64,000 nucleotides of DNA from Paenibacillus validus NBRC 15382. Its GTDB lineage: Bacteria > Bacillota > Bacilli > Paenibacillales > NBRC-103111. Under the pieces are notes generated by a model, which ran no database searches, was not told the origin of the DNA, and saw only the letters and a list, made by a program, of their open reading frames with translations. Numbering within the stretch: the first letter of the stretch is position 1; each line of letters starts with the position of its first letter. Both the position numbers and the translations under genes were made by a program. Location of the stretch: assembly GCF_004000985.1 (NCBI RefSeq), contig NZ_BIMH01000004.1:62001-126000 (forward strand), read 5' to 3'. Shown one piece after another: positions 36,585-44,921 of this stretch.

Positions 36585-37379
36585 TTATCCCAGGACGACG
36601 CGATCGTCGGCGAACTTCGCCCCGCGGATGTTTTCAAACTGCTGAAGCAGCCCTTCAACGGTCAAGCCCTGTTTCTCATGTGCAGGCACATCGAGAATGA
36701 TGCCGCCCTTGTCCATCATAATGAGACGGTTGCCGAGCCGGATCGCCTGCTCCATGTTGTGCGTGACCATCAGCGTCGTCAGCTTCAACTCCGCCACGAT
36801 CTGCTCGGTCAGCGATGTGATCAATTCCGCGCGCGACGGGTCGAGCGCGGCCGTATGCTCGTCCAGCAGCAGAATGCGCGGCTCCGTGAACGTTGCCATC
36901 AGAAGGCTGAGCGCCTGGCGCTCCCCGCCCGACAACAGCCCGACCTTGGCGTTCAGCCGATCCTCCAGCCCGATGCCGAGACGGCTGAGCTGTTCGCGGT
37001 ACCACTGGCGTTTGCGCGACGTGACGCCGATCGAGAGGCCCCTCCGCTTGCTCCGCATGGCCGCCATGGCCAAATTTTCCTGAATCGTCATCGTTGGGGC
37101 AGTCCCCGCCATCGGGTCCTGAAAGACGCGGCCGATCCAAGCGCTGCGGCGAAATTCCGGCAGCGTGTCGACCTGTTTGCCGTCGATTTGAACTTTACCC
37201 GCATCCGGCGCCATCACGCCGGAGATAATGTTCATCAGCGTCGATTTGCCGGCGCCGTTACTGCCGATAACCGTAACGAAATCCCCTTCGGCCAGATGCA
37301 GATTGATCCGCGCGAGCGCCACCTTCTCATCCGGTGTGCCCGGGTTGAACAACTTGGATACTTGCTCGATCCGTAACAT
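36585..37379 (-). CDS. ABC transporter ATPase, TrpXYZ-like amino-acid/aromatic importer
   Basis: A 264-residue ABC ATPase with Walker A (IGSNGAGKSTLM), Q-loop (RVFQDPMAG), signature (LLSGGERQALSLLMA), Walker B (RILLLDEHTAALDP) and switch His (VTHNMEQA). The order and family of the three genes (this ATPase, a BPD_transp_2 permease and an ABC_sub_bind lipoprotein) match the TrpXYZ/YtrF-like systems of Firmicutes. It shares an ATGA overlap with the permease. Confidence 0.88.
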   Translation of the reverse strand: MLRIEQVSKLFNPGTPDEKVALARINLHLAEGDFVTVIGSNGAGKSTLMNIISGVMAPDAGKVQIDGKQVDTLPEFRRSAWIGRVFQDPMAGTAPTMTIQENLAMAAMRSKRRGLSIGVTSRKRQWYREQLSRLGIGLEDRLNAKVGLLSGGERQALSLLMATFTEPRILLLDEHTAALDPSRAELITSLTEQIVAELKLTTLMVTHNMEQAIRLGNRLIMMDKGGIILDVPAHEKQGLTVEGLLQQFENIRGAKFADDRVVLG

Positions 37380-38317
37380 CAGCGTTTCCCCTCCTGTCTG
37401 CCCTTTCTGCGAACGCCCACAACGTTCTCCGCTTCCAGTTCAAGCGCCCGGCGGCGCATAACGGCTTTCTGGCGAAGTGACTTGCGCACCATCGGCAGGG
37501 TCAAGGCGCCGATGACGATCAGCGCGGTCATCAGCTTCATATCGGTCGGCTCCAAGCCGACACGCAGCGCCAGCGCCACGATCAACCGGTACACGATCGA
37601 GCCTAGAACGACCGCGAGCGTAGCGCGAAAGACGGTTCGGGCGCCAAACAACGCCTCGCCGATAATGACGGAGGCAAGCCCGATCACGATCATCCCGACA
37701 CCCATTGTAATTTCGGCGAACGCCGAATACTGCGCAATCAGCGCTCCGGACAAGGCGACAAGTCCGTTCGATAAACTGAGGCCGACAATGATCGTGTTGT
37801 CCGTGTTCACCCCGAAGCTGCGGATCATCCGCGGATTGTCTCCGGTCGCCCGTAAAGCGAGCCCCAAATCCGTATGCAAAAACCAGTCAAGCGCCAGCTT
37901 GACAATCAGAATCGCAAACGGCATCACCCACAGCACCGACAGGTTGGTGATCAGCGTATCCACACCGAGCAGCGGAATATTCGCCTTGCCCATGATCCGC
38001 AAGTTGATCGAATATAAAGCGATCATCATCAAGATACCGGAAAGGAGCGCGTTGACCTTTCCCTTCGTGTGCAGCAGGCCGGTGAGCGCGCCCGCCGCCA
38101 ATCCGCCGACGAATGCGACGAACGTCGAGACGAGCGGCGAAGAGCCGCCCGCAATCATAACGGCCGCTATGGCGGCGCCGGTCGTGAAGCTGCCGTCCAC
38201 CGTCAAGTCGGGAAAGTCCAAAATCCGGAACGTCAAATAAACGCCCAGCGCCATAATTGCATAAAACAACCCGAGCTCCAGCGAACCTTTTAACGCAAAC
38301 ATTGTACTTGCGAGCAT
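37379..38317 (-). CDS. ABC transporter permease, TrpXYZ-like
   Basis: A 312-residue BPD_transp_2 family permease with about eight membrane helices. The N-terminus LELGLFYAIMALGVYLTFRILDFPDLTVDGSF and the central block DLGLALRATGDNPRMIRSFGVN are family-typical. It ends in a basic tail. GGAGGGA precedes the ATG. An intercistronic hairpin separates it from the binding-protein gene. Confidence 0.9.
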   Translation of the reverse strand: MLASTMFALKGSLELGLFYAIMALGVYLTFRILDFPDLTVDGSFTTGAAIAAVMIAGGSSPLVSTFVAFVGGLAAGALTGLLHTKGKVNALLSGILMMIALYSINLRIMGKANIPLLGVDTLITNLSVLWVMPFAILIVKLALDWFLHTDLGLALRATGDNPRMIRSFGVNTDNTIIVGLSLSNGLVALSGALIAQYSAFAEITMGVGMIVIGLASVIIGEALFGARTVFRATLAVVLGSIVYRLIVALALRVGLEPTDMKLMTALIVIGALTLPMVRKSLRQKAVMRRRALELEAENVVGVRRKGRQEGKR

Positions 38318-38346
38318 TGCTAATTCCCTCCAGTAAAGCAGGAAGA

Positions 38347-38376
38347 GTGACCTTCTCTAACCAAGAGAGAGGTCAC
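38347..38376 (-). other. Intercistronic hairpin in the ABC operon
   Basis: GTGACC and GGTCAC arms extend into TTCTCT/AGAGAGA with one bulge. There is no T-run in the transcript direction, so it may stabilise the upstream binding-protein mRNA rather than terminate. It lies between the binding-protein stop and the permease Shine-Dalgarno. Confidence 0.5.
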
Positions 38377-38412
38377 CCCCCAGCACAAATTCGAATCCTT
38401 CGTTCCTGAATC

Positions 38413-39456
38413 TTATTTCGCTGCGTTCAACAGATTGTTTTTATCCTGCATTTTGGCTTTCATGGAATCGGTGATTTCCACACCCTGCGCCTTAGCCGCA
38501 GCGGCATTGATGATCAGGTCGAGCTTGTCCGGATAGCTGACTTTCATATCGCCCGGTTTGGCACCTTTCAAAATTTCGACCGCCATTTTGCCTGCTTGGT
38601 ATCCGTGATCGTAATATTTAAAGCCGTAGGTCGCGATCGCGCCCTTTTCCACCGTATCGCGGTCGCTGGAGAAGAACGGAATTTTCTTGTCGGTTGCTAC
38701 TTTGATGATCGATTCAACCCCGCTCACGACCGTATTATCGAGCGTGATGTAGATCGCATCGGCGCGCCCGACGAGCGATTCGGCCGCTTGCTTCACATCG
38801 GACGGATTCGCCACCGACGCTTTCACAACTTTAACATTGTGCTTGGCTAAAGCGGCTTCCGCCGTTTTCACCATGAATGCGGCGTTCGGCTCGCCTTCGT
38901 TGACGACGACACCGACGGTTTTCACCTTCGGAAACTCGGACGCAATGAAGTCCATCAGCTTCGGTACGGCATCGGGATGCGTATCGGCTGCGCCGGTTAC
39001 GTTGCCGCCCGGCTTGTCCAGGCTCGTGACGAGCTTCGCGCTAAGCGGATCGGTAACGGCGCCGAACAGGACCGGCGTATCTTTGACGTTCTGCACAACC
39101 GCTTGAGCCGAAGGCGTAGCGATCGCGAAGACAAGATCCTTCTTGTCGGCGGCGAATTTTTGCCCGATCGTCAAGTTGTTCGTGGAATCGCCCTGCGCAT
39201 TCTGATAGTCGACCTGCAGGTTTTCTTTGTCGACGAATCCGCCGTCCTTCAATGCCGCCAGAAACCCTTCTCTTGTCGCATTCAAGGAAGGATGCTCGAC
39301 GATCTGCGAAATTCCGACTTTAACTGTCTTTTTCGCTTCCGGAGCATTGGAAGCGCTTCCTGCACTTTGGCCTTCAGTAGATGGTTTCGTTCCACAGCCT
39401 GCCAGAACCAGCGGTACTGCAATCAGCAACGAAACAATTTTTAATGAAGTTTTCAA
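38413..39456 (-). CDS. ABC transporter substrate-binding lipoprotein (TrpX-like)
   Basis: A 347-residue PF04392-type binding protein. The signal peptide ends in a lipobox LVLAGCG, a Ser/Ala-rich linker follows, then VKVGISQIVEHPSLNATREGF, DLVFAIATPSAQAVVQNVKD and PVLFGAVTDPLSAKLV. Known relatives bind tryptophan, tyrosine or other small ligands. The TTG at 39456 with GGGGGGT 10 nt upstream fits better than the upstream ATG. A SigA-type promoter is at 39512-39541. Confidence 0.88.
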   Translation of the reverse strand: MKTSLKIVSLLIAVPLVLAGCGTKPSTEGQSAGSASNAPEAKKTVKVGISQIVEHPSLNATREGFLAALKDGGFVDKENLQVDYQNAQGDSTNNLTIGQKFAADKKDLVFAIATPSAQAVVQNVKDTPVLFGAVTDPLSAKLVTSLDKPGGNVTGAADTHPDAVPKLMDFIASEFPKVKTVGVVVNEGEPNAAFMVKTAEAALAKHNVKVVKASVANPSDVKQAAESLVGRADAIYITLDNTVVSGVESIIKVATDKKIPFFSSDRDTVEKGAIATYGFKYYDHGYQAGKMAVEILKGAKPGDMKVSYPDKLDLIINAAAAKAQGVEITDSMKAKMQDKNNLLNAAK

Positions 39457-39511
39457 TTTACGATGACCCCCCGTTTGGTGTAACGTGAACATGCTTTAAA
39501 GTAATAATGTT

Positions 39512-39541
39512 ATAATAGTATGGACGTATTGATTCCGTCAA
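39512..39541 (-). promoter_or_regulatory. SigA-type promoter of the TrpXYZ-like operon
   Basis: TTGACG (39536-39541) and TATTAT (39512-39517), spacer 18 nt, on the minus strand, about 55 nt before the TTG start. No T-box or TRAP-like repeat was seen in the short leader. Confidence 0.6.
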
Positions 39542-39671
39542 TATAGAATAGACTGTTGTTCAGTTGGCTTTCGGCGTCATTATCAATATTTTTGCCTGAT
39601 CAGTCATGAATACTATCCATAAATTGGTCATTATTTTCGGAACAGCTCACCCGAATTACCGGAGGCCCTTC

Positions 39672-39845
39672 ATGAAAATCGCCGTTTTCGTCCTGCTGCT
39701 CATGCTTTACCCGCTATTTCTGCGCTTGATTCATATCTCCGATCTGCGGGCGATCCCGCTGGTCGTTCCATACGCGCTCGCCTCGCTGTCATTTCTTATC
39801 ATCGGCTCCGAGCTTTTGTCCTGGTTGTTCAAAAAGAAAAAATAA
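39672..39845 (+). CDS. Small two-helix membrane protein, hypothetical
   Basis: A 57-residue protein: a first helix MKIAVFVLLLMLYPLFLRLI, a short loop with ISDLRAIPL, a second helix ALASLSFLIIGSELLSWLF and a final KKKK. GGAGG lies 6 nt before the ATG. The frame is open to 39606, but that start has no good site. No family recognised. It stands alone between two minus-strand operons. Confidence 0.55.
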   Translation: MKIAVFVLLLMLYPLFLRLIHISDLRAIPLVVPYALASLSFLIIGSELLSWLFKKKK

Positions 39846-40110
39846 GGCGCCGCCCTTCGTCCGCCGAAGGTAGGACAAGGTCTGCTCTGCTGATCGGCAA
39901 GCAAGCCGTTCTTGCGGGAAGGTGAAGATGCTCGTCCGCAGCCTGAACAAAGCCGTCGAGGCGTTCTCGGCCGCTTTGTGTTCGGTCGGTTTACACATTC
40001 TCACGCTGCGTCGCTTCCCCATCCCGTACCCGCCGAAGGATCGGCGCTAACGGGAGCCGTAACCAGCCGCAGGCCAATTTCCGCCTTCGGGGGAATTCCT
40101 CCATAAATCG
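39846..40110. other. Intergenic region without a recognised gene
   Basis: GC-rich stretch between the small membrane gene and chrA. It holds a short hairpin (CCTTCG/CGAAGG near 39855) and several CCGAAGG repeats, but no supportable coding frame or terminator. Confidence 0.4.
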
Positions 40111-41352
40111 TTACGATCCAATAATACCGAGCGCGCCGCAGCCTATGCCAAGGACAACTACAGCCCACGGCGGCATTCTCCAAAATTGCAGCAATCCGAA
40201 CATGACGACGGCGAAGGCCGCGTCGGTCCTGTGCGTCACCGCCGACGTCCAAATCGGATCATACAGCGCGGCGCCCAGAATTCCGACAACCGCCGCATTT
40301 ACGCCCGCTATAACGCCTTGTAAGCGGGGCTTCCCGCGCAGTTCGTTCCAGAATGGCAGCGCCCCCCATACGAGCAGAAACGCCGGCAAAAAAATTGCGG
40401 CCGTCGCAACGACGGCACCGACGACGCCGTATGCCGTCATGCCCAGGTAAGAGGCAAACGTGAACATCGGACCCGGAACCGCTTGAACGGCGCCGTAACC
40501 GGCCAAAAAGTCGGCATCCCCGACCCAGCCGGCGGGGACGACCTCCCGCTCGAGCAGCGGCAGCACGACATGTCCGCTGCCGAACACGAGCGAGCCGGCG
40601 CGGTAAAACACTTCGAACATCGCCAGCAGCGGATGCGCGAAGAAGTGGCGGCCTATCGGCAGCAGCGTGAACAGCGCGGCGAACAGAACAAGGAAGAGGG
40701 CACCGGTTCGCTTGCTTATCGTCAGCTTCAACTGTGCCGGATCGCCCTCCGTTTCATGCCGCAGGCGCCAATACCCGAACAGCCCGGCAGCCAGCAGCAG
40801 CGCGATTTGCGCGTAGGCGCTCTCGACGAGCAGCACAACGGCGAACGCGCCGAAGGCGATCGAAGCCCGTACGCGGCCGGCCGCCAGCTTTTGCCCCATG
40901 CCGATAACCGCTTGTGCGACTATAGCTACGGCAACAAGCTTAAGGCCGTGAATCCATCCGCTTTGTGCCGCATCCGTCCCCTGCAGCAGAACAGCAAACC
41001 ATACGAGCGCCAGCACCGACGGTCCCGTGAAGCCAAGCCAAGCCGCCACCCCGCCGAGCCAACCGGCGCGCAGCGTTCCGATGCCGATGCCGACCTGACT
41101 GCTCGCAGGTCCGGGCAAAAATTGGCACAGTGCCACCAAATCGGCGTAGCTCCGGTCATCCATCCATCGTCTGCGATTCACGTATTCACTGCGAAAATAA
41201 CCCAAATGTGCGATCGGACCGCCGAAGGAGGTCAATCCCAGCTTCAGGGATACGATAAAAATTTCAAATAAAACGGAGAAACGGGACCGTTTCCTTGCTT
41301 CGTCGACATTCGGCTTGGAAGCGGCGCTTCCTGCTTTTCCCACAATGGTCAT
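40111..41352 (-). CDS. chrA: Chromate transporter ChrA
   Basis: A 413-residue CHR-family transporter made of two homologous halves. The N-half carries LTSFGGPIAHLGYFRSEYV and ALCQFLPGPASSQVGIGIG. The C-half carries GSGHVVLPLLEREVV and AVQAVPGPMFTFASYLG. It has about 10-12 helices. It exports chromate, or a similar oxyanion. AGGAG precedes the ATG. Together with the YhfC-like gene and its regulator it may form one operon. Confidence 0.92.
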   Translation of the reverse strand: MTIVGKAGSAASKPNVDEARKRSRFSVLFEIFIVSLKLGLTSFGGPIAHLGYFRSEYVNRRRWMDDRSYADLVALCQFLPGPASSQVGIGIGTLRAGWLGGVAAWLGFTGPSVLALVWFAVLLQGTDAAQSGWIHGLKLVAVAIVAQAVIGMGQKLAAGRVRASIAFGAFAVVLLVESAYAQIALLLAAGLFGYWRLRHETEGDPAQLKLTISKRTGALFLVLFAALFTLLPIGRHFFAHPLLAMFEVFYRAGSLVFGSGHVVLPLLEREVVPAGWVGDADFLAGYGAVQAVPGPMFTFASYLGMTAYGVVGAVVATAAIFLPAFLLVWGALPFWNELRGKPRLQGVIAGVNAAVVGILGAALYDPIWTSAVTHRTDAAFAVVMFGLLQFWRMPPWAVVVLGIGCGALGIIGS

Positions 41353-41386
41353 AAGCTTACCTGCACTCCTTCAGCGCTTCGATTCT

Positions 41387-42076
41387 CTATATCCATGACC
41401 AAGCCCCCGATACGTACAACCCTAACCCAAGTAATGCTCCGCCGAGCAAAGCCGCAAACGCCTCACCCCAAGCCACCGAACGCTTGACCAGCTGGACCAT
41501 TGCTAAATTAAACAGGCTGTGCAGCGGAATCAGGATAAACACCGTCCAGGGGATCGACGCTACAATCAATGTCGCGCCAATATGAAACGCGCTAGCGGAC
41601 AGGCGCTCGACGATCCCCCATAACGGATGTGATTGGGTTAAGCCCTGCGACTCCAGTATAGCTTTCGCCTGAAGCGCTTGCTCATCCTGTCGGTGAGCAA
41701 GCGCTGAAATCGCGACGACCTGGATCATCACATAAACGACCTCGACCGCCGCCCAGCCTTGCCCGAGCGAAGCCGCCCAGCTCACCTGAACCGACGTAAG
41801 CGCCAGCAAGCCATAGCGAACGCCTTCCTCCAGCGGACCGGAGGATGCGTATAGGATGGTCTTGCCGAAACCGGGCTTCTTCATCGCCAGCACGGATAAT
41901 GGACCTCGCAGCATGAAAGCGACGACCCAGCCGGCCGCTCCCAAGCCGAACGCCGTCCATATGAGCGGGAACCCGCTATAGGCGAAAGCTCCGGCAAACA
42001 GAACCGGAACGAGCAAGTATAGCGGAACCAACCGCTTGGCGATACGGGCATTATTCAAGAACGGATCTGTACTCAT
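41387..42076 (-). CDS. YhfC-like intramembrane metalloprotease
   Basis: A 229-residue polytopic membrane protein. ASSGPLEEGVRYGLL has the EExxR motif, ASAFHIGATL the first His and IPLHSLFNLAMV the HxxxN, the set of conserved residues in the YhfC (PF10086)/CPBP-type intramembrane proteases. About seven helices. It overlaps the regulator gene by 4 nt, so the two are translationally coupled. Substrate unknown. Confidence 0.7.
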   Translation of the reverse strand: MSTDPFLNNARIAKRLVPLYLLVPVLFAGAFAYSGFPLIWTAFGLGAAGWVVAFMLRGPLSVLAMKKPGFGKTILYASSGPLEEGVRYGLLALTSVQVSWAASLGQGWAAVEVVYVMIQVVAISALAHRQDEQALQAKAILESQGLTQSHPLWGIVERLSASAFHIGATLIVASIPWTVFILIPLHSLFNLAMVQLVKRSVAWGEAFAALLGGALLGLGLYVSGAWSWI

Positions 42077-42627
42077 GGCGACTCCTCCTGTTTCCTCTTT
42101 GGCTCGGGAATAACGATGTTCGTAAATGCCCTTCTCCGTCGATCAGGCGCAGGCCCGTTATCCATCCGGCGCATAAGCGACGCCTTGATTTCTTCAAACA
42201 ACTCGCGATATTCGTCATCGCTTAAATAAAGCGTCGTTTGCCTCATTGAAATGCCGTCCCGCTGCATATCATATTCGTCCTGAGCCACATACCGTCCGAA
42301 ATCGCCGATCAGACCCGAAACAAACTTCATGAATAGCTCCATGTGTTCCTCCGCGCTCATCGCCGTCAGTTCTTCGTTCGGCACGCTTTCAGCATGCTCC
42401 CCGATCGCATACCATTTCTCCTTCGCGCCGCGCTGCTTACGCTGCTCGACGACGACGATCAATCCGGCTTGTTCCAGTTTGTTCAGATGGCGATACATCG
42501 TCGCTTGGGGAATGTCCGGGAATAAGGCGCTTAGCTGCTGCCTGGTGAGCTTGCGTCCTTGTATAAGCGCTTGAATGATTTTCAAACGAACGGGATGCAA
42601 AATAAGATCCGCTTTAGATTCCGTCAT
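42073..42627 (-). CDS. ArsR/HTH_20-type transcriptional regulator
   Basis: A 184-residue winged-helix regulator. The HTH is LHPVRLKIIQALIQGRKLTR then LSALFPDIPQATMYRHLNKL. The C-terminal part (YLSDDEYRELFEEIKASLMR) is helical and may bind ligand. It has a SigA-type promoter overlapped by an ATTATTAT/ATAATAAT inverted repeat, so autoregulation is likely. It is followed by the YhfC-like protease and chromate transporter genes. Confidence 0.8.
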   Translation of the reverse strand: MTESKADLILHPVRLKIIQALIQGRKLTRQQLSALFPDIPQATMYRHLNKLEQAGLIVVVEQRKQRGAKEKWYAIGEHAESVPNEELTAMSAEEHMELFMKFVSGLIGDFGRYVAQDEYDMQRDGISMRQTTLYLSDDEYRELFEEIKASLMRRMDNGPAPDRRRRAFTNIVIPEPKRKQEESP

Positions 42628-42650
42628 AACCGTACACCTCCTATAACGTT

Positions 42651-42679
42651 ATTATTATTGATAATGATAATAATGTCAA
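42651..42679 (-). promoter_or_regulatory. Promoter with overlapping inverted repeat
   Basis: On the minus strand TTGACA (42674-42679), 17-nt spacer, AATAAT (42651-42656). An ATTATTAT (42651-42658) and ATAATAAT (42667-42674) inverted repeat covers the whole promoter. Candidate operator of the adjacent ArsR-like regulator. Its GATAATGATAAT core also resembles one half of a Fur box. Confidence 0.6.
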
Positions 42680-43008
42680 GACCAATCTGATCGAATATAA
42701 GAGTACTCCAATAAAAAATAAAGCAGCGCCGATCTCCTTTTTGCCGTTTCTAATCAACCGTCCCGTCTCCCTTCGTTCTCCGTGCCTGATCTCCCCATCA
42801 ACAGCAGATCGCTTCGTTCAGTATACCCTTTATTTGGAAGCGTGCTGAACAGGCAATAGTCCAGCGCGTTCACTGGACTTAGGTCGGGATGAAGCCATGT
42901 CGATACTAGTGGATACAGCACGTCTTCCAAGCTAACGGTTATGATGGCCGTTTTTGCAGCATCCTACTTCTGACCTATCAACAATTCGTGAAGGAGGCGA
43001 ACAAATCG
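42680..43008. other. Intergenic region without a recognised gene
   Basis: Divergent spacer between the regulator promoter and the small acidic protein gene. I see no coding frame with a start site, terminator or RNA structure that I can support. Confidence 0.4.
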
Positions 43009-43185
43009 ATGGAGCCTGACAACAGAGAGGGTATAGACGGGCTTGACGCACAGCAGACCGAAGAACTGGAGGCTACCCGGACGGTACAAGCCAACGAGGC
43101 GATGGACGATGCTTTTTACGGAAACCAAGCGCAGAACGAACGTGATATGCTGAATGCGGCAGAAGTCAACCGCAACCAATCGTAA
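43009..43185 (+). CDS. Small acidic hydrophilic protein, hypothetical
   Basis: A 58-residue protein rich in Glu, Asp, Asn and Gln, starting MEPDNREGIDGLDAQQTEEL and ending AAEVNRNQS. It is predicted disordered, with no membrane segment. AAGGAGG lies 11 nt before the ATG. A strong terminator follows. This composition recalls small spore-associated proteins, but no family was identified. Confidence 0.55.
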   Translation: MEPDNREGIDGLDAQQTEELEATRTVQANEAMDDAFYGNQAQNERDMLNAAEVNRNQS

Positions 43186-43191
43186 TGCTTT

Positions 43192-43238
43192 AACGCCCTT
43201 CAAGAAGCGTAAGCCGCATCCTGAAGGGCGTTATGTTT
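43192..43238 (+). terminator. Terminator after the small acidic protein gene
   Basis: AACGCCCTTCA and TGAAGGGCGTT (43192-43202 and 43222-43232) are perfect 11-nt arms followed by ATGTTTTC. Confidence 0.75.
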
Positions 43239-43262
43239 TCGCTCTATATGCGGCGATATCCG

Positions 43263-44363
43263 TCAAGAATCGCCGCGAGCTCCCGCTGACCGTCGCCTAA
43301 TCTCGCGCCGTACTGCCGGGGCGACCTCCGTGGCCAAAAGCTCGATGGCGGCTGCTACCCTGGCGAAGGGCTGCCCGCCGATATCGATTTGCGCAACAAA
43401 GCGGTTATGTCCGAACATCTCATACTGGTACATGATTTTGTCGATGATTTGCTCCGGGCTGCCGACGGCCAGACCTTCTTCAGGGCGGACGAACCGCTCG
43501 AAATCGGATCGCGTTATCGTGAAGCTGCGCCCTCTCTCCCGCATCAGGGGGCCCCAGTAATTGGCATAATACGGGTAAAATTCATCCAGAGCCTGCCGGG
43601 ATGTCTTCGCGATATACCCGTGGCTGTTCACAGACACCTTGAGGTTCGCAGGAGGATGACCTGCTTCCAGATAGGTTCGCCTGTAGATGTCGACCCGCGG
43701 CTTGAAGAAGGACGGATCGCCGCTGAGCAGCGCCATCGCCATCCCTTTCCCCAACAGACCGGCTCTCGCCGCACTCTCCAGGGTTCCCCCGACGCCGATC
43801 CAGATCGGCAGCGGTTCCTGTATGGGGCGGGGCGAGATTTCGGCATCCTGCAAGGCCGAGCGGAATCGGCCGTCCCAGGTGACGCGTTCCTTGGCACTCA
43901 GCTCAAGCAACAGCGCGATTTTCTCCTTGAACAGCTCTTCATAATCGTCCAGCTTATAGCCGAACAGCGGGAAAGATTCAACAAACGCCCCGCGTCCGGC
44001 GATGATCTCCGCGCGGCCGTCCGAAATCAAATCCAAGGTCGCGAAATCTTCGAACACCCGCACAGGATCGGAGGTGCTGAGCACCGTCGTGGCGCTCGTC
44101 AACCGAATGCGCTTGGTCACCTGGGCAATGGCGGCCAAGACAACGGGTGTGGAAGAAGCCGCAAAATCCAGCCGGTGATGCTCGCCGAAGCCGAAGACGT
44201 CGAGCCCCGCCTCATCGGCAAGCTTGGCCGCCGCCACGATTTCTTCCAGACGCTGCCTGGCGCTCAGGGTCCGTCCGGTTTGCGGATCGGGCAGCAAATC
44301 CCCGAAAGTGTACACGCCGAACTCAAAATCCGGCCCATGCGCTCTGTTTGATTCGTCATTCAT
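43263..44363 (-). CDS. LLM-class flavin-dependent oxidoreductase
   Basis: A 366-residue luciferase-like (TIM-barrel) monooxygenase. FELGVYTFGD-like N-terminus, GLDVFGFGEHHRLDFAASSTP, LTSATTVLSTSDPVRVFEDFA and GRAEIIAGRGAFVESFPLFG are typical of the F420/FMN-dependent LLM family (here FMN more likely). GGAG lies 13 nt before the ATG, a long spacing. It stands as a single gene; substrate unknown. Confidence 0.85.
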   Translation of the reverse strand: MNDESNRAHGPDFEFGVYTFGDLLPDPQTGRTLSARQRLEEIVAAAKLADEAGLDVFGFGEHHRLDFAASSTPVVLAAIAQVTKRIRLTSATTVLSTSDPVRVFEDFATLDLISDGRAEIIAGRGAFVESFPLFGYKLDDYEELFKEKIALLLELSAKERVTWDGRFRSALQDAEISPRPIQEPLPIWIGVGGTLESAARAGLLGKGMAMALLSGDPSFFKPRVDIYRRTYLEAGHPPANLKVSVNSHGYIAKTSRQALDEFYPYYANYWGPLMRERGRSFTITRSDFERFVRPEEGLAVGSPEQIIDKIMYQYEMFGHNRFVAQIDIGGQPFARVAAAIELLATEVAPAVRREIRRRSAGARGDS

Positions 44364-44509
44364 AGGGATGGATCAGCTCCTCGGAAAAGTAGTCAATCTC
44401 GTAACAAGTGCTCTGAGTTTATTATGCATCTAAAAGGGAAATTCCGGAAGTAGGCTTTTGGCTGCTGATCTTCATCGCCGTCGTTCCTTCCAAGCCTCGC
44501 GATGGAAGA

Positions 44510-44552
44510 TGTGATTTAAATCACTTACCTTTTTATTTCACTCCGCTATGAT
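44510..44552 (+). promoter_or_regulatory. Crp/Fnr-type operator with class II promoter
   Basis: TGTGATTTAAATCACT (44510-44525) contains the 14-bp perfect palindrome GTGATTTAAATCAC and matches the Fnr box TGTGA-N6-TCACA at 9 of 10 positions. TATGAT at 44547-44552 is a -10 with no good -35. If transcription starts 7 nt later, the operator centre is at -41.5, the position of a class II Fnr activator site. Confidence 0.7.
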
Positions 44553-44606
44553 GGTTCTAAGGACGACAGAGGCAAACAATACGATCTGAAATGGGGGAGT
44601 ATACGA

Positions 44607-44759
44607 ATGCAAACGGTAATAAAAACGGAGAAAAAGAAACAATTTGACGGCCTTCCGCTAGTTATCCTCGTATTCTGCGCGGTCCTTTCGTCACCGTTAG
44701 TTTATTTCTTAATTCACCTTATGCTTGGGAACGAAGAACTTTTTATTTACGTTAATTAA
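44607..44759 (+). CDS. 50-residue single-helix membrane protein under Crp/Fnr-type promoter
   Basis: A previously overlooked short gene: MQTVIKTEKKKQFDGLPLVI at the N-terminus, a transmembrane helix about residues 17-40 (LVFCAVLSSPLVYFLIHLML) and a short tail GNEELFIYVN. GGGGGAG lies 7 nt before the ATG. It is bounded by an Fnr-type promoter and a terminator, so it is a complete single-gene unit. The basic N-terminus suggests N-in topology. Regulation suggests oxygen limitation or nitrate; a small subunit of a respiratory enzyme is possible. No family recognised. Confidence 0.65.
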   Translation: MQTVIKTEKKKQFDGLPLVILVFCAVLSSPLVYFLIHLMLGNEELFIYVN

Positions 44760-44771
44760 TAAAGCTGATCG

Positions 44772-44806
44772 AATAGCCTGACTGCAGGAGACAGTCAGGC
44801 TATTTG
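44772..44806 (+). terminator. Terminator after the 50-residue protein gene
   Basis: AATAGCCTGACT and AGTCAGGCTATT form a 12-bp stem, followed by TGCG with only a short T-run (TATTT within the stem end). Confidence 0.7.
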
Positions 44807-44921
44807 CGTTCAATATGAATTCGAGCCCGCGGGAGCGATGCATCCTGTATGCATTTACCTCTTCCTTTAACTCAACAAGGAAACATGGGCAACTGAGCCG
44901 AACGAATGGCCCCCTGCGGTA

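Noticed and set aside
42659-42679. Fur box at the ArsR-like regulator promoter
   Set aside because: Only one half (GATAATGATAAT) fits; the other side diverges, and the inverted repeat there is better explained as the regulator's own operator.
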